Positions 11,221-23,228 of a stretch of 64,000 bases of DNA are shown here, piece after piece. The notes under the pieces were generated by a model, which searched no databases, was not told the DNA's origin, and was given only the letters and a program-made list of their open reading frames with translations. How positions within the stretch are numbered: the first letter of the stretch is position 1; each line of letters starts with the position of its first letter. Origin of the DNA: Nyssa sinensis (lineage: Eukaryota > Streptophyta > Magnoliopsida > Cornales > Nyssaceae); contig CM018038.1 in assembly GCA_008638375.1 (NCBI GenBank), positions 16,514,515-16,578,514 of the forward strand, in the 5' to 3' direction. Made by a program: the position numbers and the translations under genes.

Positions 11221-14200
11221 ATGAGGAGGTTTTCGGCGTGCTGCTTCACAGGTTTCTCTGAAACCCGTCGGGTGCCTATCCGTTTACAGGTAATCTTCGT
11301 GCTCCGTTTTTATTTTTCGTGCACAGGATCAACTGTTCATGTCATTTCGAATTTCTCTGATCATTTGCTACTTTTGCTTGATATTGTGGTTATTCTAGAG
11401 ATCTAGGAGTGCCCATCAACCGGCGGTGGCAACAGCTTTCATTCTGTGCTACGGCCATATGGGTTTATCTTTTTTGTGAGTAGTTTGTCTGGTTTTTCTT
11501 CATTCTGGGTTTCCGAAATTGTTTTTCAAAATTATGGGTTGCTTTTATTTTATGTTATTTTTGAAATTGAACAATTTTAGTGAATTTTAGCTACCTAATG
11601 GTTCTACATTCTATATCTTAATTCCCAAAATCAGGATTTTGTTTTCTTGGTTTATAGTGAAATGTAAATGGGAATAATTCCAAACAAAGTGGTTTAAGTT
11701 TGAGTTGGTATCGGGAATTATGCCAGTGGTTTTTGGAATCATGATTGCTAATAAAAGCATTTGGACTGGTACATTACAAAATATGAGGCCAATTAATGTT
11801 TTTCATGTCTAAATAATAGTTTTGACCCCAAAGAATCATGGTTTGGTTCCTGCAACTTTTAGTTGACTTCTTCTATGACAAATCATATTTTGAGAATTGG
11901 CTTTATAATCTTACCAAGGATATGGATAGTTTTAATCTAGATATTATCTATTATTTAGTACAATCAATGCTTTTCGTTGAAGAGGATATCATATTACTCT
12001 TGGTCTTTAAACTTCTGTTTTTCCCTCCAACAGGAATCGATTGTAAACATGGAAAACTCAACGAGCAGTCTCACTACTAATATCATACTGAATCATGACT
12101 TTTCTGGAGGGATGCATTCATGGCAGCCCAATTGCTGTGATGGCTTTGTGGTTTCAGCCGAGTCTGGTAATGCTGAAGGAATATCAGCCGAAGCAGGCAG
12201 TCATTATGCTGTTATCACAAATCGCAAGGAATGTTGGCAAGGCTTGGAACAAGATATCACAAACAGAGTTTTCCCAGGCTCGACTTATACAGTTTCGGCT
12301 TGTGTTGGAGTATCAGGGCCCCTTCAGGGCTTTGCCAATATTCAGGCTACTCTGAAACTAGAATACCGAGATTCAGCCACTGACTATCTGTTCATTGGAA
12401 GGTAGATTTCTCTTTTCCATTATGGTTGCCCCTTTCTGTTTAGAGGGGGGGGGGGGATTGTGCTAATGTCAATCACTGCGTGCAGAACTTCTGTATCAAA
12501 AGAGCAGTGGGAGAAGTTGGAGGGCAAGTTTTCACTGTCAAGTATGCCCAGCAAGATTATATTTTATTTGGAAGGGCCTTCCCCTGGAGTAGACCTTCTC
12601 ATTAAATCAGTAGTGGTCTCCTGTGTCAGTCCAACTGAGTGTGAGGTACGTTTTTCTTTTCACTAATCCATAGTGGCTTCCCCCATTTTTGGATATATAT
12701 CACAATCTGCAATTTTTTTTTTTTTAAATTACTCTGATGTATAACTCTCCCTCTCCAATTTGATAAGAGTACAAGCACAGGATGCATCACTGCTGGAGAG
12801 GAGAACATTATATTAAACCCCAGGTTTGATGATGGCCATAATAATTGGTCTGGAAGAGGCTGCAAGCTTGCTTTACATGATTCTATGGGAGATGGAAAAA
12901 TCCTTCCAATGTATGGAAAATTCTTTGCTTCTGCAACAGAACGCACACAGGCCTGGAATGGGATTCAGCAGGAGATAACTGGAAGAGTGCAGCGAAAGCT
13001 TGATTATGAGGTTACTGCTGTAGTTCGTATATTTGGTAGCAATGTCACCCGTACTGATGTACGGGCTACATTGTGGGTTCAGACACCGGATCGCCGTGAA
13101 CAGTACATAGGCATTGCCAAGTTAGTTTCTTCCACCATATCAAATGCCCGTATGATATTTTCAGTATTTTGCATGGGCTCTACTTTAACAGTATATAATC
13201 ATAATTTCCTTTGCTGATTCCAATTTTAACCTGCACCCAGTAATTCTAAAATAATATATATTGTTAAATTGCTTAAGTTAGCCTGGTAAGTAATGTGTCA
13301 AATGTGTCTTGAAGTAAAATTTTCTGGTGGGAAACTTCCAGATATTCTTGGTTTTAATTTTAGTGTTTTTACAAATCATATTAAAACTCCACCTATATTG
13401 AAAATCTGCTTCATATTATAAAAATTTTTTGTTGCAAATAGAACATATAGTTTTTTTTATGCCCCTGAATATATCTGTATGATATAATCTAAGAATTTTA
13501 AGATCTGCCATTTCTGTAAGACTGTTATGCATAACATCTTCAACTCCAGCATTCCTATGTGTCTACAAATTCTATTTTGATTTTACAAGTAACTGCATTG
13601 CTTTCCATAAAGTGGAATCCTCATCTCTGGGGCTCCACTTTACAATTTGGCCCTTAACGAACCTTATTCTCTGAACCCTTATTCAGTTCCTTTTACTTGA
13701 ATGCATGAAGATCGAATGTAGTGTATTCACTTGGCATTATGTTTTAATCAATCACCAACTCATTTTTTCTTGATTATTTATATGTTGTTAACTTGTATTT
13801 GCTATATACAATTCTTTTCGCATTCCTTAAACTTGCTAAAAGGTGGGCTGGTCTATTCTGAAGCTCACAGGCAACAAATAAAGATTGGGTACAGTTGCAG
13901 GGAAAGTTTCTTCTAAATGGTTCCCCATCAAGGGTGGTAATATATTTAGAAGGTCCACCTCCAGGCACTGATATTCTCCTCAATACTTTACTAGTAAAGC
14001 ATGCAGAAAAGATCCCTCGTCCACCTCCACCGGTTATCGAGGTTTGTTCAAGTGATTTGGAGTTTAAAATATCTTCATTTGTTATATTGAAATTTATTGG
14101 TTATTTAATATGATGCACACTTTATTAAAATCAAATTCTGTGTTTTCAAGCATTCAAATATGGTTTTCTTGTTTGGTAGAATCCAGCTTTTGGAGTTAAT

Positions 14201-15380
14201 ATAATTGCAAACAGTAACCTTAATGATGGCACCAATGGGTGGTTTCCCCTTGGTAATTGCACTTTAAGTGTTGGAACTGGTTCACCACATATGCTTCCTC
14301 CAATGGCAAGAGATTCCCCGGGACCTCATGAGCCTCTGAGTGGACACTACATTCTTGTGACCAGACGCACGGATACTTGGATGGGTCCTGCTCAGATGAT
14401 CACTGACAAACTCAAACTCTATTTGACATACCAAGTATCTGCATGGGTTCAAATTGGTCCTGGAGCAACTGGTCCTCAGAACGTGAATGTTGCACTTAGT
14501 GTGGATGGTCAGTGGGTCAATGGGGGCCAAGTTGAGGTTAACGATGACAGATGGTATGAAATTGGTGGGTCCTTTAGGATTGAGAAGAAGCCTGCCAAGG
14601 TGATGGTTTATGTTCAAGGTCCTGCTCCAGGTGTTAACTTAATGGTTGCTGGCTTTCAGATTTTTCCTGTTGATCGACACGCAAGATTTAGATATTTGAA
14701 GGGGCAGACTGATAAGGTAATTTCTAGACCTGATTTTTATAATTTTTGATTGAATATAGTTAGTGTTTTAAAAACTTTTGTCAATGTTCGCCTTGATTCA
14801 AAACGCCTTAAAAGGTTTGAAAGAATTGTGGTGATCCTGAGAACGTATGCTTCAAACTCTTAAGATATTTAAATGTTTCTCTTTAAAGTTTGAACACTTT
14901 TTTGCGCATCCAAAATGCTTCTTGGGATTAACTTTGGAGTGAAATTAAAAAGTTTCACCTAAAAAAAAGGAATTAAAAAGAATATAAACCCTTACTTCAT
15001 TGAGATTAATACCAAAGAATGAGGCTCTTCTATTGTTTTAGATCAATGGAACCCCTTAACTAAGGTGAAGTTATTTCCAGAGATAATACTTGACGCCTTA
15101 AAGGTTTGAAAGAATTGTGGTTATCCTACAAACGCATGCTTCAAACTCTAAGATGTTTAAAAGTTTCTCTTTAAAGTTCGATATAGTTACCACAATTCCT
15201 TCCCCCCCATAGCGAATTGCACGATTCAAAACACGAATCATTAGTGATTTAGAACACAAGATTTAGCATTCCAATCTAAAATATCAAAACCCAAAAAAAT
15301 CATACAGAATATAAGAAATTACACACACATTATTGAAATTTTATTTTATAATAGCTTAGATTCATTGAAATTTTTATGGC

Positions 15381-15417
<37 letters not shown>

Positions 15418-18400
15418 CTGATATTATTACAAATACAATAATAAAGCATATCACGTTCCAAGTAAACATATTTCGTTCTAACAAAGCGATTCAAAGAAGC
15501 CTACCCTTAACGTACGGCATTCTATAGTAAGAGACAATTTACGTTCCCGTTCCACATACCAGAACGATCCACGTTCCAGGTAACGTTTCGAATACTTTTT
15601 GTGCATCCAAATTGCTTTTTGGGATTAACTTTGGAGTGAAATTAAAAGGTTTCACCTCTAAAAAAAGAAATTAAAAAGAATATAAACCCTTACTTCATTC
15701 AGATTGATACAAAAGAATGAGGTTCTTGTATTGTTTTAGATCAATGGAACCCCTTAACTATGATGAAGTTATTTCCAGCTATAATACTTAACCACTTTCA
15801 TGAAGTTATGAAACTCTATAACATAACTAAAAGGGGATTTTACATAGATAGTCGTGCTCTCCTATGGCTGCTATATGGTATTGGATCTTTTTCTTCTCAA
15901 ACAAACATAAGAGAGAGGGAGGAAGTAAGGCAAAAGTGTTTTTTCATGATTTTTTGGGTATAGAAATATTTTCAAAATATTTTTTCTAGGAAATTAGTCA
16001 AAAATTGAAATTCCTTTTTTTTTTTTGGACTAATAATGATATTTGTATATTTCTTAACAAAAAATATAATAGGGAATGCCTTAGCGCAATGGTAAGGTTG
16101 TTTCATCGTGAGCTAGAGGTTACAGGTTCGAGTCACGGAAACAACCTCATTACTTGCGGAAGTAGTCACGGAAACAATCTCATCACTTGTGGAAGTAAGG
16201 GTACTTACATTTAACCCTCCCCAGGTCTCGCAGTAGCAGGAGCCTCGTGCACTGGACTAGTTCTTTTTTTCTCAATAAACAATTAAGTCCCCAAAAGCTT
16301 ACATCTCAATGGCTTGAGGTTTTTGCCTTTGCCTTATAAGTGGTCAACTGTCTCCCTATGTGCTTCCGTCTTTATAATATAGAACATAGAAAAGTAGGAC
16401 TTTGGACAACATTTAAAGTCAGGTTGTCTTCTCGCTTTAGTGGTATAAAATGTGAAACCCATAGCATAAAAAAATAAAGTTGCCTCATAGGAAATATCTA
16501 GATTTGGATCTTGGCATGTTCACAGAAATGGATGCTCCATCACCTATATAAAAGAGACTTATCTTCAATTTCCAAGACTGCATTTGCTAGTAGATAAATA
16601 AGGACTTGTTTAGGAAGCTTAAGATTATGAAGAATTGATTAATGGAAAATAAATTTTGAAAAATTGATTATTATTATATAATCAGTTTGTTATTTGCCTG
16701 TTTGATAAAAATTGTTTAAAAGTGATTTGCACCATGAGTTTTTCCATTCACCTTTTATTTAATTAATATTTTATTTATTGAATAATGTGCAAGTGGTGGG
16801 TTCAAAGGTAAAGCTGGTAAAATGAAAAAAAAAAGGAGTTAGGAAAAACTGGTTTTTACTATTGTTTTTTGCAATCACAAAAGTGGTGGGCCTCGCGTGA
16901 AGATGCTGTTTTGATTTTTGCAGCCAAAACTACATTTTGTAAGGGAAAAAGCCCCCCAAACAGGCACTAAATAACTGAAATGATTTTTTAGAACTCTTGC
17001 TAGTCTCTTGTGTCTTACCAGGACAAAAGAAGTTTGATTTTTTTCCTTTTTTTTTCTGCATTATTTATATATGGATCTTCAATTTTACTTGTATTTTCAA
17101 TAAGTCCAAAACTGTCTATGATTTTTTTTTTCCCTGATAAAGATTGTCTATCATAAATGAAGGACAAATAGAAATAGAAGGGGAAGAAAAACTTAAAGCA
17201 TGTCATCATCACAATCATTGTAAACATAACTCATCCAACTGTAACCATGAATTAGTCCCCTAATTCTGTTCAACTATTTATTAATATGTTAAATGAATGG
17301 GTGATTGAGTTTTTATGGATGCTGATTAGAAAGAATTCTCATTGTTTTCTCATGTAGATACGTAAGCGTGATGTCATCCTGAAGTTCTCAGGATCAGATT
17401 CTTGCAGTTTGCTTGGCACCATTGTGAAAGTCAGACAAACACAAAACAGTTTCCCCTTTGGGTCATGTTTGAGCAGAACAAACATAGACAATGAAGATTT
17501 TGTTGATTTCTTTGTCAAAAATTTCAATTGGGCTGTCTTTGGAAATGAGGTGAAGTGGTATTGGACAGAGCCTCAACGAGGAAACTTCAACTACAGGGAT
17601 GCTGATGAGCTCTTGAACTTGTGTAATAACTACAACATTGAAACTCGTGGTCACTGTATCTTCTGGGAGGTAGAGGATACGGTTCAATCGTGGATACGGG
17701 CTCTGAACAAAAATGACTTGATGACAGCTGTTCAAAACCGTTTGACTGGCCTTCTCACTCGCTACAAAGGGAAGTTCAAGCACTACGATGTGAACAATGA
17801 GATGCTGCATGGGTCATTTTACCAAGATAGATTGGGTAGAGATATCCGTGCGAACATGTTCAAGATTGCAAACCAACTAGACCCATCTTCCACCCTCTTT
17901 GTCAATGACTATCATGTCGAGGATGGATGTGACACTAGATCCTCTCCAGAAAAGTACATTCAACATATTCTTGATCTGCAAGAGGACGGTGCTCCTGTTG
18001 GGGGAATAGGTATTCAAGCACATATAGACAGTCCAGTTGGGCCCATTGTTTGTTGTGCCCTGGATAAATTGGGTATTCTTGGTCTTCCAATTTGGTTCAC
18101 AGAGCTTGACGTGTCTTCCATTAATGAATATGTTAGAGCAGATGATTTGGAGGTCATACTTCGGGAAGCTTTTGCCCATCCTGCAGTGGATGGTGTAATG
18201 TTGTGGGGATTTTGGGAGTTGTTTATGAGCCGAGACAATGCACATTTAGTGAATGCAGAAGGTGAGATCAACGAAGCTGGTAGGAGGTACCTCGCTCTTA
18301 AGCAGGAGTGGCTGTCCCACGTTCATGGGCTTATTGACGAGCAAGGACAATTCGGGTTTAGAGGCTTCCATGGGACATATGAAGTAGAAGTTTTTACTCA

Positions 18401-18473
18401 CTTGAAGAAAGTTTCGAAGACATTCGTTGTTGACAAGGGTGAGTCACCGCTCGCGGTATCCATAAATTTATAG
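11221..18473 (+). CDS. XYN1: Endo-1,4-beta-xylanase, GH10 with three CBM22 modules
   Basis: Seven exons join in phase: 11221-11289, 12034-12401, 12486-12645, 12768-13120, 13864-14041, 14180-14716 and 17358-18473 (926 aa). The first exon encodes MRRFSACCFTGF and joins in phase 0, giving a length close to the roughly 920 aa of plant XYN1 proteins. An ATG at 12049 would also give a plausible but shorter protein. Three CBM22 modules cover about residues 36-199, 200-376 and 377-555. They share a repeated pattern of N-I-(I/L)-x-N near the start and a (Q/E)GP(A/S/P)PG(V/T) block near the end; the first two modules are each split by one intron at the same place. GH10 covers about 556-900, with the general acid/base Glu703 in HYDVNNE and the nucleophile Glu804 in WFTELDVSS. 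The enzyme hydrolyses xylan and is linked to secondary wall and vascular tissue. No clear signal peptide is seen, as is usual for this subfamily. The reading frame is intact. Confidence 0.93.
14806..15790. repeat. Rearranged direct repeat in xylanase intron 6
   Basis: Two blocks occur twice. Block A (about 14806-14892 and 15092-15180) contains GGTTTGAAAGAATTGTGGT and TTCTCTTTAAAGTT. Block B (about 14899-15092 and 15595-15790) contains GGGATTAACTTTGGAGTGAA and TAGATCAATGGAACCCCTTA. The order is A-B-A-C-B, with a 410-base insert C (15181-15594) between the second A and second B. The copies differ at roughly one base in ten. This looks like an A-B tandem duplication whose second copy was split by an insertion. 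Insert C resembles 48770-49010 in the KNOX gene. Confidence 0.85.
15380..15419. repeat. (TA)n microsatellite
   Basis: Two TA runs separated by CA lie inside insert C of the intron repeat. Confidence 0.85.
16074..16275 (+). mobile_element. Au-like SINE with internal duplication
   Basis: A box-A region (CCTTAGCGCAATGGTAAGG) and a box-B region (ACAGGTTCGAGTC) are followed by GGAAACAACCTC, CTCCCCAGGTCTCGCAGTAG and GGAGCCTCGTGCACTGGAC, then a T-rich tail. This order is that of the plant Au SINE family. A segment of about 36 bases (AGTCACGGAAACAA(C/T)CTCAT ... TTG(C/T)GGAAGTA) occurs twice in tandem, which is not normal for the family. It lies in sense orientation in the intron of the xylanase gene. 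Confidence 0.85.
16602..16967. mobile_element. PIF/Harbinger-like MITE
   Basis: The element is flanked by TAA on both sides (16599-16601 and 16968-16970). Its left end, GGACTTGTTTAGGAAGC, and the reverse complement of its right end, GTGCCTGTTTGGGGGGC, match at 11 of 17 positions. Internal blocks such as AAGAATTGATT and GTTTAAAAGTGATT recur in the larger relative at 34701-35639. A 3-bp TAA/TTA duplication is typical of PIF/Harbinger elements. Confidence 0.65.
16970..17357. other. Last part of xylanase intron 6
   Basis: AT-rich intron sequence ending in a T-rich tract and the TAG acceptor at 17355-17357. I see no other feature. Confidence 0.6.
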
Positions 18474-18644
18474 TTTCCAAATGGTTCTCTTTGACTGATA
18501 AAGAGATAACCTTGCTTTATGTGTACATGTGTAAGTTTGAGTGAAAAGGAGAAAATAACACTTACCTTCTTGTTATTGGTTGTGTAAATGAAGTTTCTGC
18601 AAAATGATTGATCTTTTGCTTCTACTGTAACATTCAAGCACAGA

Positions 18645-18650
18645 AATAAA
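18645..18650 (+). terminator. Polyadenylation signal of the xylanase gene
   Basis: AATAAA lies 172 bases after the stop codon and is followed by a T-rich stretch, the usual plant near-upstream element arrangement. A functional poly(A) site is inferred, not shown. Confidence 0.5.
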
Positions 18651-18659
18651 AAAGATGCT

Positions 18660-19902
18660 TTTGTTTTTTTGTGATTATTTCATTGACTGAACTTGTTTTT
18701 GTTAGACTTTAGATTTCGATAATCTGCTCATGTGTGATGTCATTGTTATTGACGTTAAATGTTTGATAAACCTTGATGATGGCCAAGATGTTTAGAACAG
18801 AGTGTTATTATTTGGAATCGGTGTGGATGACTCGGCCGTGGTCGTGTGGTTGAGGATTCAAACTGAGAAATAAAAAGCTAATGGTAGCCTATGATTCAAG
18901 GATTTTTTAAACACAATTACCAAAAAAAAAAAAAGAATACAAATCAATACTGTAATTAAGCAATCGTTTCTTTCGAATATCAGTTTCCAATTTCCAATCA
19001 ACAACGGGTAGATCTATAGGACATACACGAACACATACTTCACAAGCTGCTACGGTTGAGAGCACGTCCCAGAACCTCCATTTTCGTATTAATAAGCAGC
19101 CATCTGTTCAGTTACGGAGGTGTGTTTGTGTGGACGCAAATAAGAGAGATGAGCTTAAAACTGCACTTTGAAGGAAGACAGAATTTGGTCTAGGTGGTGA
19201 AGTAGCAAACTGAGAAGTAAAGCTGATCCAAACGGATCTTTAAGAAGATTGGTTTGGTGGTAAATATACACTGCTGGAAATGTGCCCACGCAACCATGTT
19301 TGGGCCAAGAACGGAAGGAGACTGACTCTCTGGGCTTAGCCTGTTGACTCTATGATGCCAGGTTATAGCCCATGACTCTCCATGATGCCACTAAGACGCC
19401 AATTGAAAGTGTGTCCCAGCCCAGCTTCCAACCACGTTGAGGTTGCCCACCCACAAAATTATGGGCTGGCCAGGAGGCCGAAAGTACGGTATGGTGTAAT
19501 AAGACTAGAATAGACGGGAACACTGCCATCATGGGCTTGGTAAGCCAGTAAAAAAAAATTGGTGGAAAAATTTCACAAGTCACATGCTAATATCACACCC
19601 AAATTTGAGTATTCCACTAATATTACGTAGGTTCACATAAATATTCAAAAATAAATTAGGGTGAGATTTTCTCACTTGATGCTTTTATAAGCGATGAATT
19701 TAACCATTAACTCAAAAGTAACAAGACTATGTCTTAGAACATGTGATATCATGTTTTTTAATTTTTAAGAATCATAACAGAATATCATGTTCTCGAGTCA
19801 ACTTCTATGACAATTCATTCAATCAATATTGACCTGATGATAATTTTTTATTTTGTAACAATTTCATTCATCTATCATTATTTAATGATTTGACACTGTA
19901 AT
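18660..19902. other. Intergenic DNA between the xylanase gene and the retrotransposon
   Basis: No gene seen. The composition is mixed, with a less AT-rich part at about 18990-19520 that has no coding frame of note. Confidence 0.45.
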
Positions 19903-20525
19903 TGATATACCACAAAATGGCAAGACTAATCATCACTTAACATGTGTATCTACAATTCAGCTCACGCTCGGCTAGTTCAGCCCAAGCTCGACCAGTTCAG
20001 CTCGCGCTCGGCTAATACAGCTCTCGCTCGGCCATTCAGGTCAGACCTACAACAGGTCTGAAGGGGCCGAGCACATTCCTCCAGAGCAGATCCACATTCA
20101 AGCAGAGCTCACGGGATTGAACACAGAATTCCGGAGTAACACTCCAGAGCTCATGATCGCCTTAACATCTACCGAACAGAGAATAAGGAAACAGTCTTTT
20201 ACAAGGAAACTGCCACACATGTTTATCTCTATTGTGATACAATGTCTAACAAGGTAACTGCTATCTCCAATGATCGAATCCCTACTTTTATAGCTCCAAA
20301 TCGTAATCAATATAGGAAAGCCACAACCTATAAATTAAATCCTAAAGGTACGCTTTATTTTATGCTCATTATTTAGCTTTCATTACAGTCTTTCAATTCA
20401 GTTTATTGACTTAAGCATCGGAGCGGCTACCGCCGAAGCCAACCCGATGGTCCTCTAATCTTCTTTTTGAGTGTTCCTCAAGGAGTCGAGCTTGGAGTAT
20501 ATGTGAGCCAAAAAGTGCAGTATCA
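19903..20525 (+). repeat. 5' LTR
   Basis: Starts TGATATACCACAAAATGGC and ends GTGCAGTATCA. Near its start is a minisatellite of about 20 bases built on TTCAGCTCGCGCTCGGCCAG. The 3' LTR has one more unit, which accounts for most of the 18-bp length difference. The region after the minisatellite matches the 3' LTR nearly throughout. Confidence 0.95.
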
Positions 20526-20528
20526 GTT

Positions 20529-20546
20529 TGGCACCGTTTGTGGGAA
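20529..20546 (+). other. Primer binding site, tRNA-Asp type
   Basis: TGGCACCGTTTGTGGGAA lies three bases after the 5' LTR. It resembles the complement of the 3' end of plant tRNA-Asp (TGGCGCCGTTGCCGGGG), with several mismatches in the inner half. This primer type is common in Tat and Athila elements. Confidence 0.7.
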
Positions 20547-20604
20547 ACGACAATCACCAAGTGTTCTACTGATTCAAAACTCATTCTCCTTTTTCTAAAG
20601 GATT

Positions 20605-22290
20605 ATGGCTCCCAATCTCCAGCCAAGGAACAATACTCAAAATCCTCAGAACCCTCAACCTCAACCGCCTGCCGGACGAGGAAGAGGATGAGTGAATGAT
20701 CCTGTACAACAAGAGCTTGCCGAAGTCAAGCGGCAGAACCAATTACTGCAAGAACAACTTCTAGCTATGTCCAGAGCTCTGGCAATGTTCACCTAAAATC
20801 ATGAAACTAATCCTCAGAATCCGTCTATCACTCAAGAGGCGCAACCTCCTACTTCTGTTCACGATTATGGAGATCCCCAACCATCAGCAGTCGCCGGTAG
20901 AGGGGTACCAGCTTTCATCCCAGAGGTCCATTATCGAAGCACCACTAGGGTTCTAGTTCTTGGGGCTTCAGGAGCAAACCCTGTACCACAAGAGTCTCAA
21001 CCCCAAATGGCTCTTGCACCACCAGCCCAAGAGAATCAGAATAACCCCCCAGCAATGGGCCGAGGCCATCCTGCCCCTGCAGGCCCTGAAGTCGCACGGC
21101 CTGACTCACAGCAGCCCATCCTACCAAGGGGATCACTAAGAGTTGAGGAAGTTGCTGAATCAATGGACCGTACTATTGTTATGAGGGGTGCTCAAAACCC
21201 CCCAGAATAAGACGAATTGGCCAGGCTGCTCGGCAGGTTTGCCACCCCATTCACTAATGCTATCATGGCTGAGGAGAGACCCAAGAAATTTGTTGTCCCA
21301 AAATTCATCCCTTATGATGGGACAAGGGATCCAAGGGATCATCTCTCCCACTACCAGCACACCATGGCCCTACATGGCACTTCTGACGTCTTTTTATACC
21401 GAACATTCATGACCAGCCTCAATGGCACTGCTTTGAAGTGGTTCCATCACCTCTCGCCGAACTCAGTTACTAGTTTCTATGAGCTCGGCAGAAGATTCCT
21501 GGACAGATTCATGACTAGTAGGAGGTTGAAGAAGGGTCTTGAATTCTTGTTGAACATAAAGCAAACAAAGGAAGAGTCCCTCAGAGGGTATATTGCATGT
21601 TTCAACGCCGAACTCACTGAGGTTACAGACTGCAGCCCCAGTTTCCTTGTAGCTGCTTTGGCTTCTGGCCTTACACAAGCAGGCTTTAGAGACTCCTTGA
21701 CCAAAAATCCCCCTACAGACATGGCAGCACTCATGGATAGAGCAAGGAAATACATTAACTTAGAGGAAGCCAAAGACACTTCTAGAAAGATTAAGGAACA
21801 AGCCCAGAAAGACGATCAAAAGAAAGACAATCAGAGGAAGGACGACCATAGGAAGGACAATAGCTCGGCTAGGAAGAGAGCCAGAAGCCCAAAAAAAAGA
21901 GGGGTACCCAGGACTTCCTATAATTCTGGGCTAAGAGAGTTCAATAATTTTACTCCTCTGAACACCTCTCCATACAACATACTAAAGCAAGTAAGATCTC
22001 GAGAAAACCTGAGATGACCAAAGCCTTTGAAAGGCGACCCCAGCTACCGAGATTAAACCAAGTATTGTGATTTTCACAAAGACCGCGGGCACACAACTAA
22101 CACCTGTAAGGCTCTCAAACACGAGATTGAGCAGCTAATCAGGAGAGGACGACTACAGGAGTTTATCAAGCAGGACAGAGGGCAGAACCCCCGTGATAAG
22201 CGGCCCCAATAAAGGAAGCCCGACCAGAGACAAGAACAAAGGGAAGGACGGAATGAGCCTCCATGGTAGAACAACCAAGTAATCTTTGTC
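20605..22290 (+). pseudogene. gag: Retrotransposon gag (decayed)
   Basis: The frame starts at ATG 20605 with a Pro/Gln-rich stretch and runs in the same frame through the capsid region (about 21217-21700), marked by KFIPYDGTRDPRDHLSHYQ and ALKWFHHL. A Lys/Arg/Asp-rich linker follows at about 21780-21900. The zinc-knuckle CDFHKDRGHTTNTC is encoded near 22068-22110. In-frame stops occur at 20689, 20794, 21208 and 22015 and again downstream. The protein would form the virus-like particle. Protease follows in the same frame, so gag and pol were probably one polyprotein. Confidence 0.9.
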
Positions 22291-22389
22291 CAACAATCAG
22301 ATTCCCCTACAATTGGGACTTCTAATAGATCGAGGAAACGTTATGCTTGGGAGGCCAGGGCTACTCCCAACATCATACAAATCTCTAAC

Positions 22390-22911
22390 GTGGAAAAAAG
22401 GTTAAAACCTGTACCAAAAATCCAGCACTCGGATCAAGACCTTGCAGGGGTACATTGTCCTCATAGTGATGCCCTAGTCATCTCCCTCAAAATTGCCAAC
22501 TTTGAGATCCGAAGAGTCTTTGTGGACACTAGGAGCTCGACTAACGTTCTGTTCTATGACCCTTTCAAGCAGATGAAGCTCAACCCTAGTGACATTAAGC
22601 CCACTGGTGTAATCATGGCAGGTTTTGATGGGAATCTCAACACTCCATTGGGAAGGATTGATCTTGCCACCACTACAAGAGAAGGGAACGGACAGAAAAT
22701 CACAGTAACTGAATACATGGTTTTGAATGCCAAATCCCTCTACAATGTCATAATTGGGAGGCCTTGGCTACACGAGATGGGAGCAGTCACATCAACCCTT
22801 CACCAATGCCTAAAGTACGTCCACGATCAGATCGTCTACTTTATTAGAAGATGCCAACCAACCTCCAGAGAATGCCATGCTCTCGCACTCAAGGCCAAGG
22901 CCCCGAAATAG
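22390..22911 (+). pseudogene. Retrotransposon aspartic protease region (decayed)
   Basis: The retropepsin-like active site reads VFVDTRSSTNVLF, where the family has DTGSS. The conserved glycine after the catalytic Asp is replaced by Arg, which should kill the enzyme. Downstream blocks VIMAGFDG and YNVIIGRPWLHEM are the usual flap and C-terminal parts. It is in the same frame as gag and ends at a TAG that interrupts the polyprotein. Confidence 0.88.
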
Positions 22912-23228
22912 CAATTACTGCATGCCCGTGAATGTGGGGATCCAATCCATTCCTACTATCATGAGGCAGAAGACTGTCCCTTCAAGATTGACGAGCCACT
23001 AAGCCCTAGAGGAAGGGACAACAGGGCCAAGCCCATAGGGGAACCTATTAAAGTCCTGGTTAGCTCGGAAGACCAGGGGCACTACCTGCAGATAGGCCCC
23101 GACCTGACACTTGCCGAGCAAGATGAGTTGATCAAATTCTTGAAGAAAAACCTCTTCGTGTTCGCCTGGGAAACAAAGGATATGGAAGGAATAAATCCAG
23201 ACCTCATCACTCACAAACTGATGGGTGG

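Noticed and set aside
12049..12051. ATG at 12049 as the xylanase start
   Set aside because: An upstream exon joins in phase with good splice sites and brings the length closer to the family; kept as an alternative only.
16080..16140. A tRNA gene suggested by A- and B-box sequences
   Set aside because: No acceptor stem or anticodon arm can be formed, and the downstream body and T-rich tail match an Au-type SINE.
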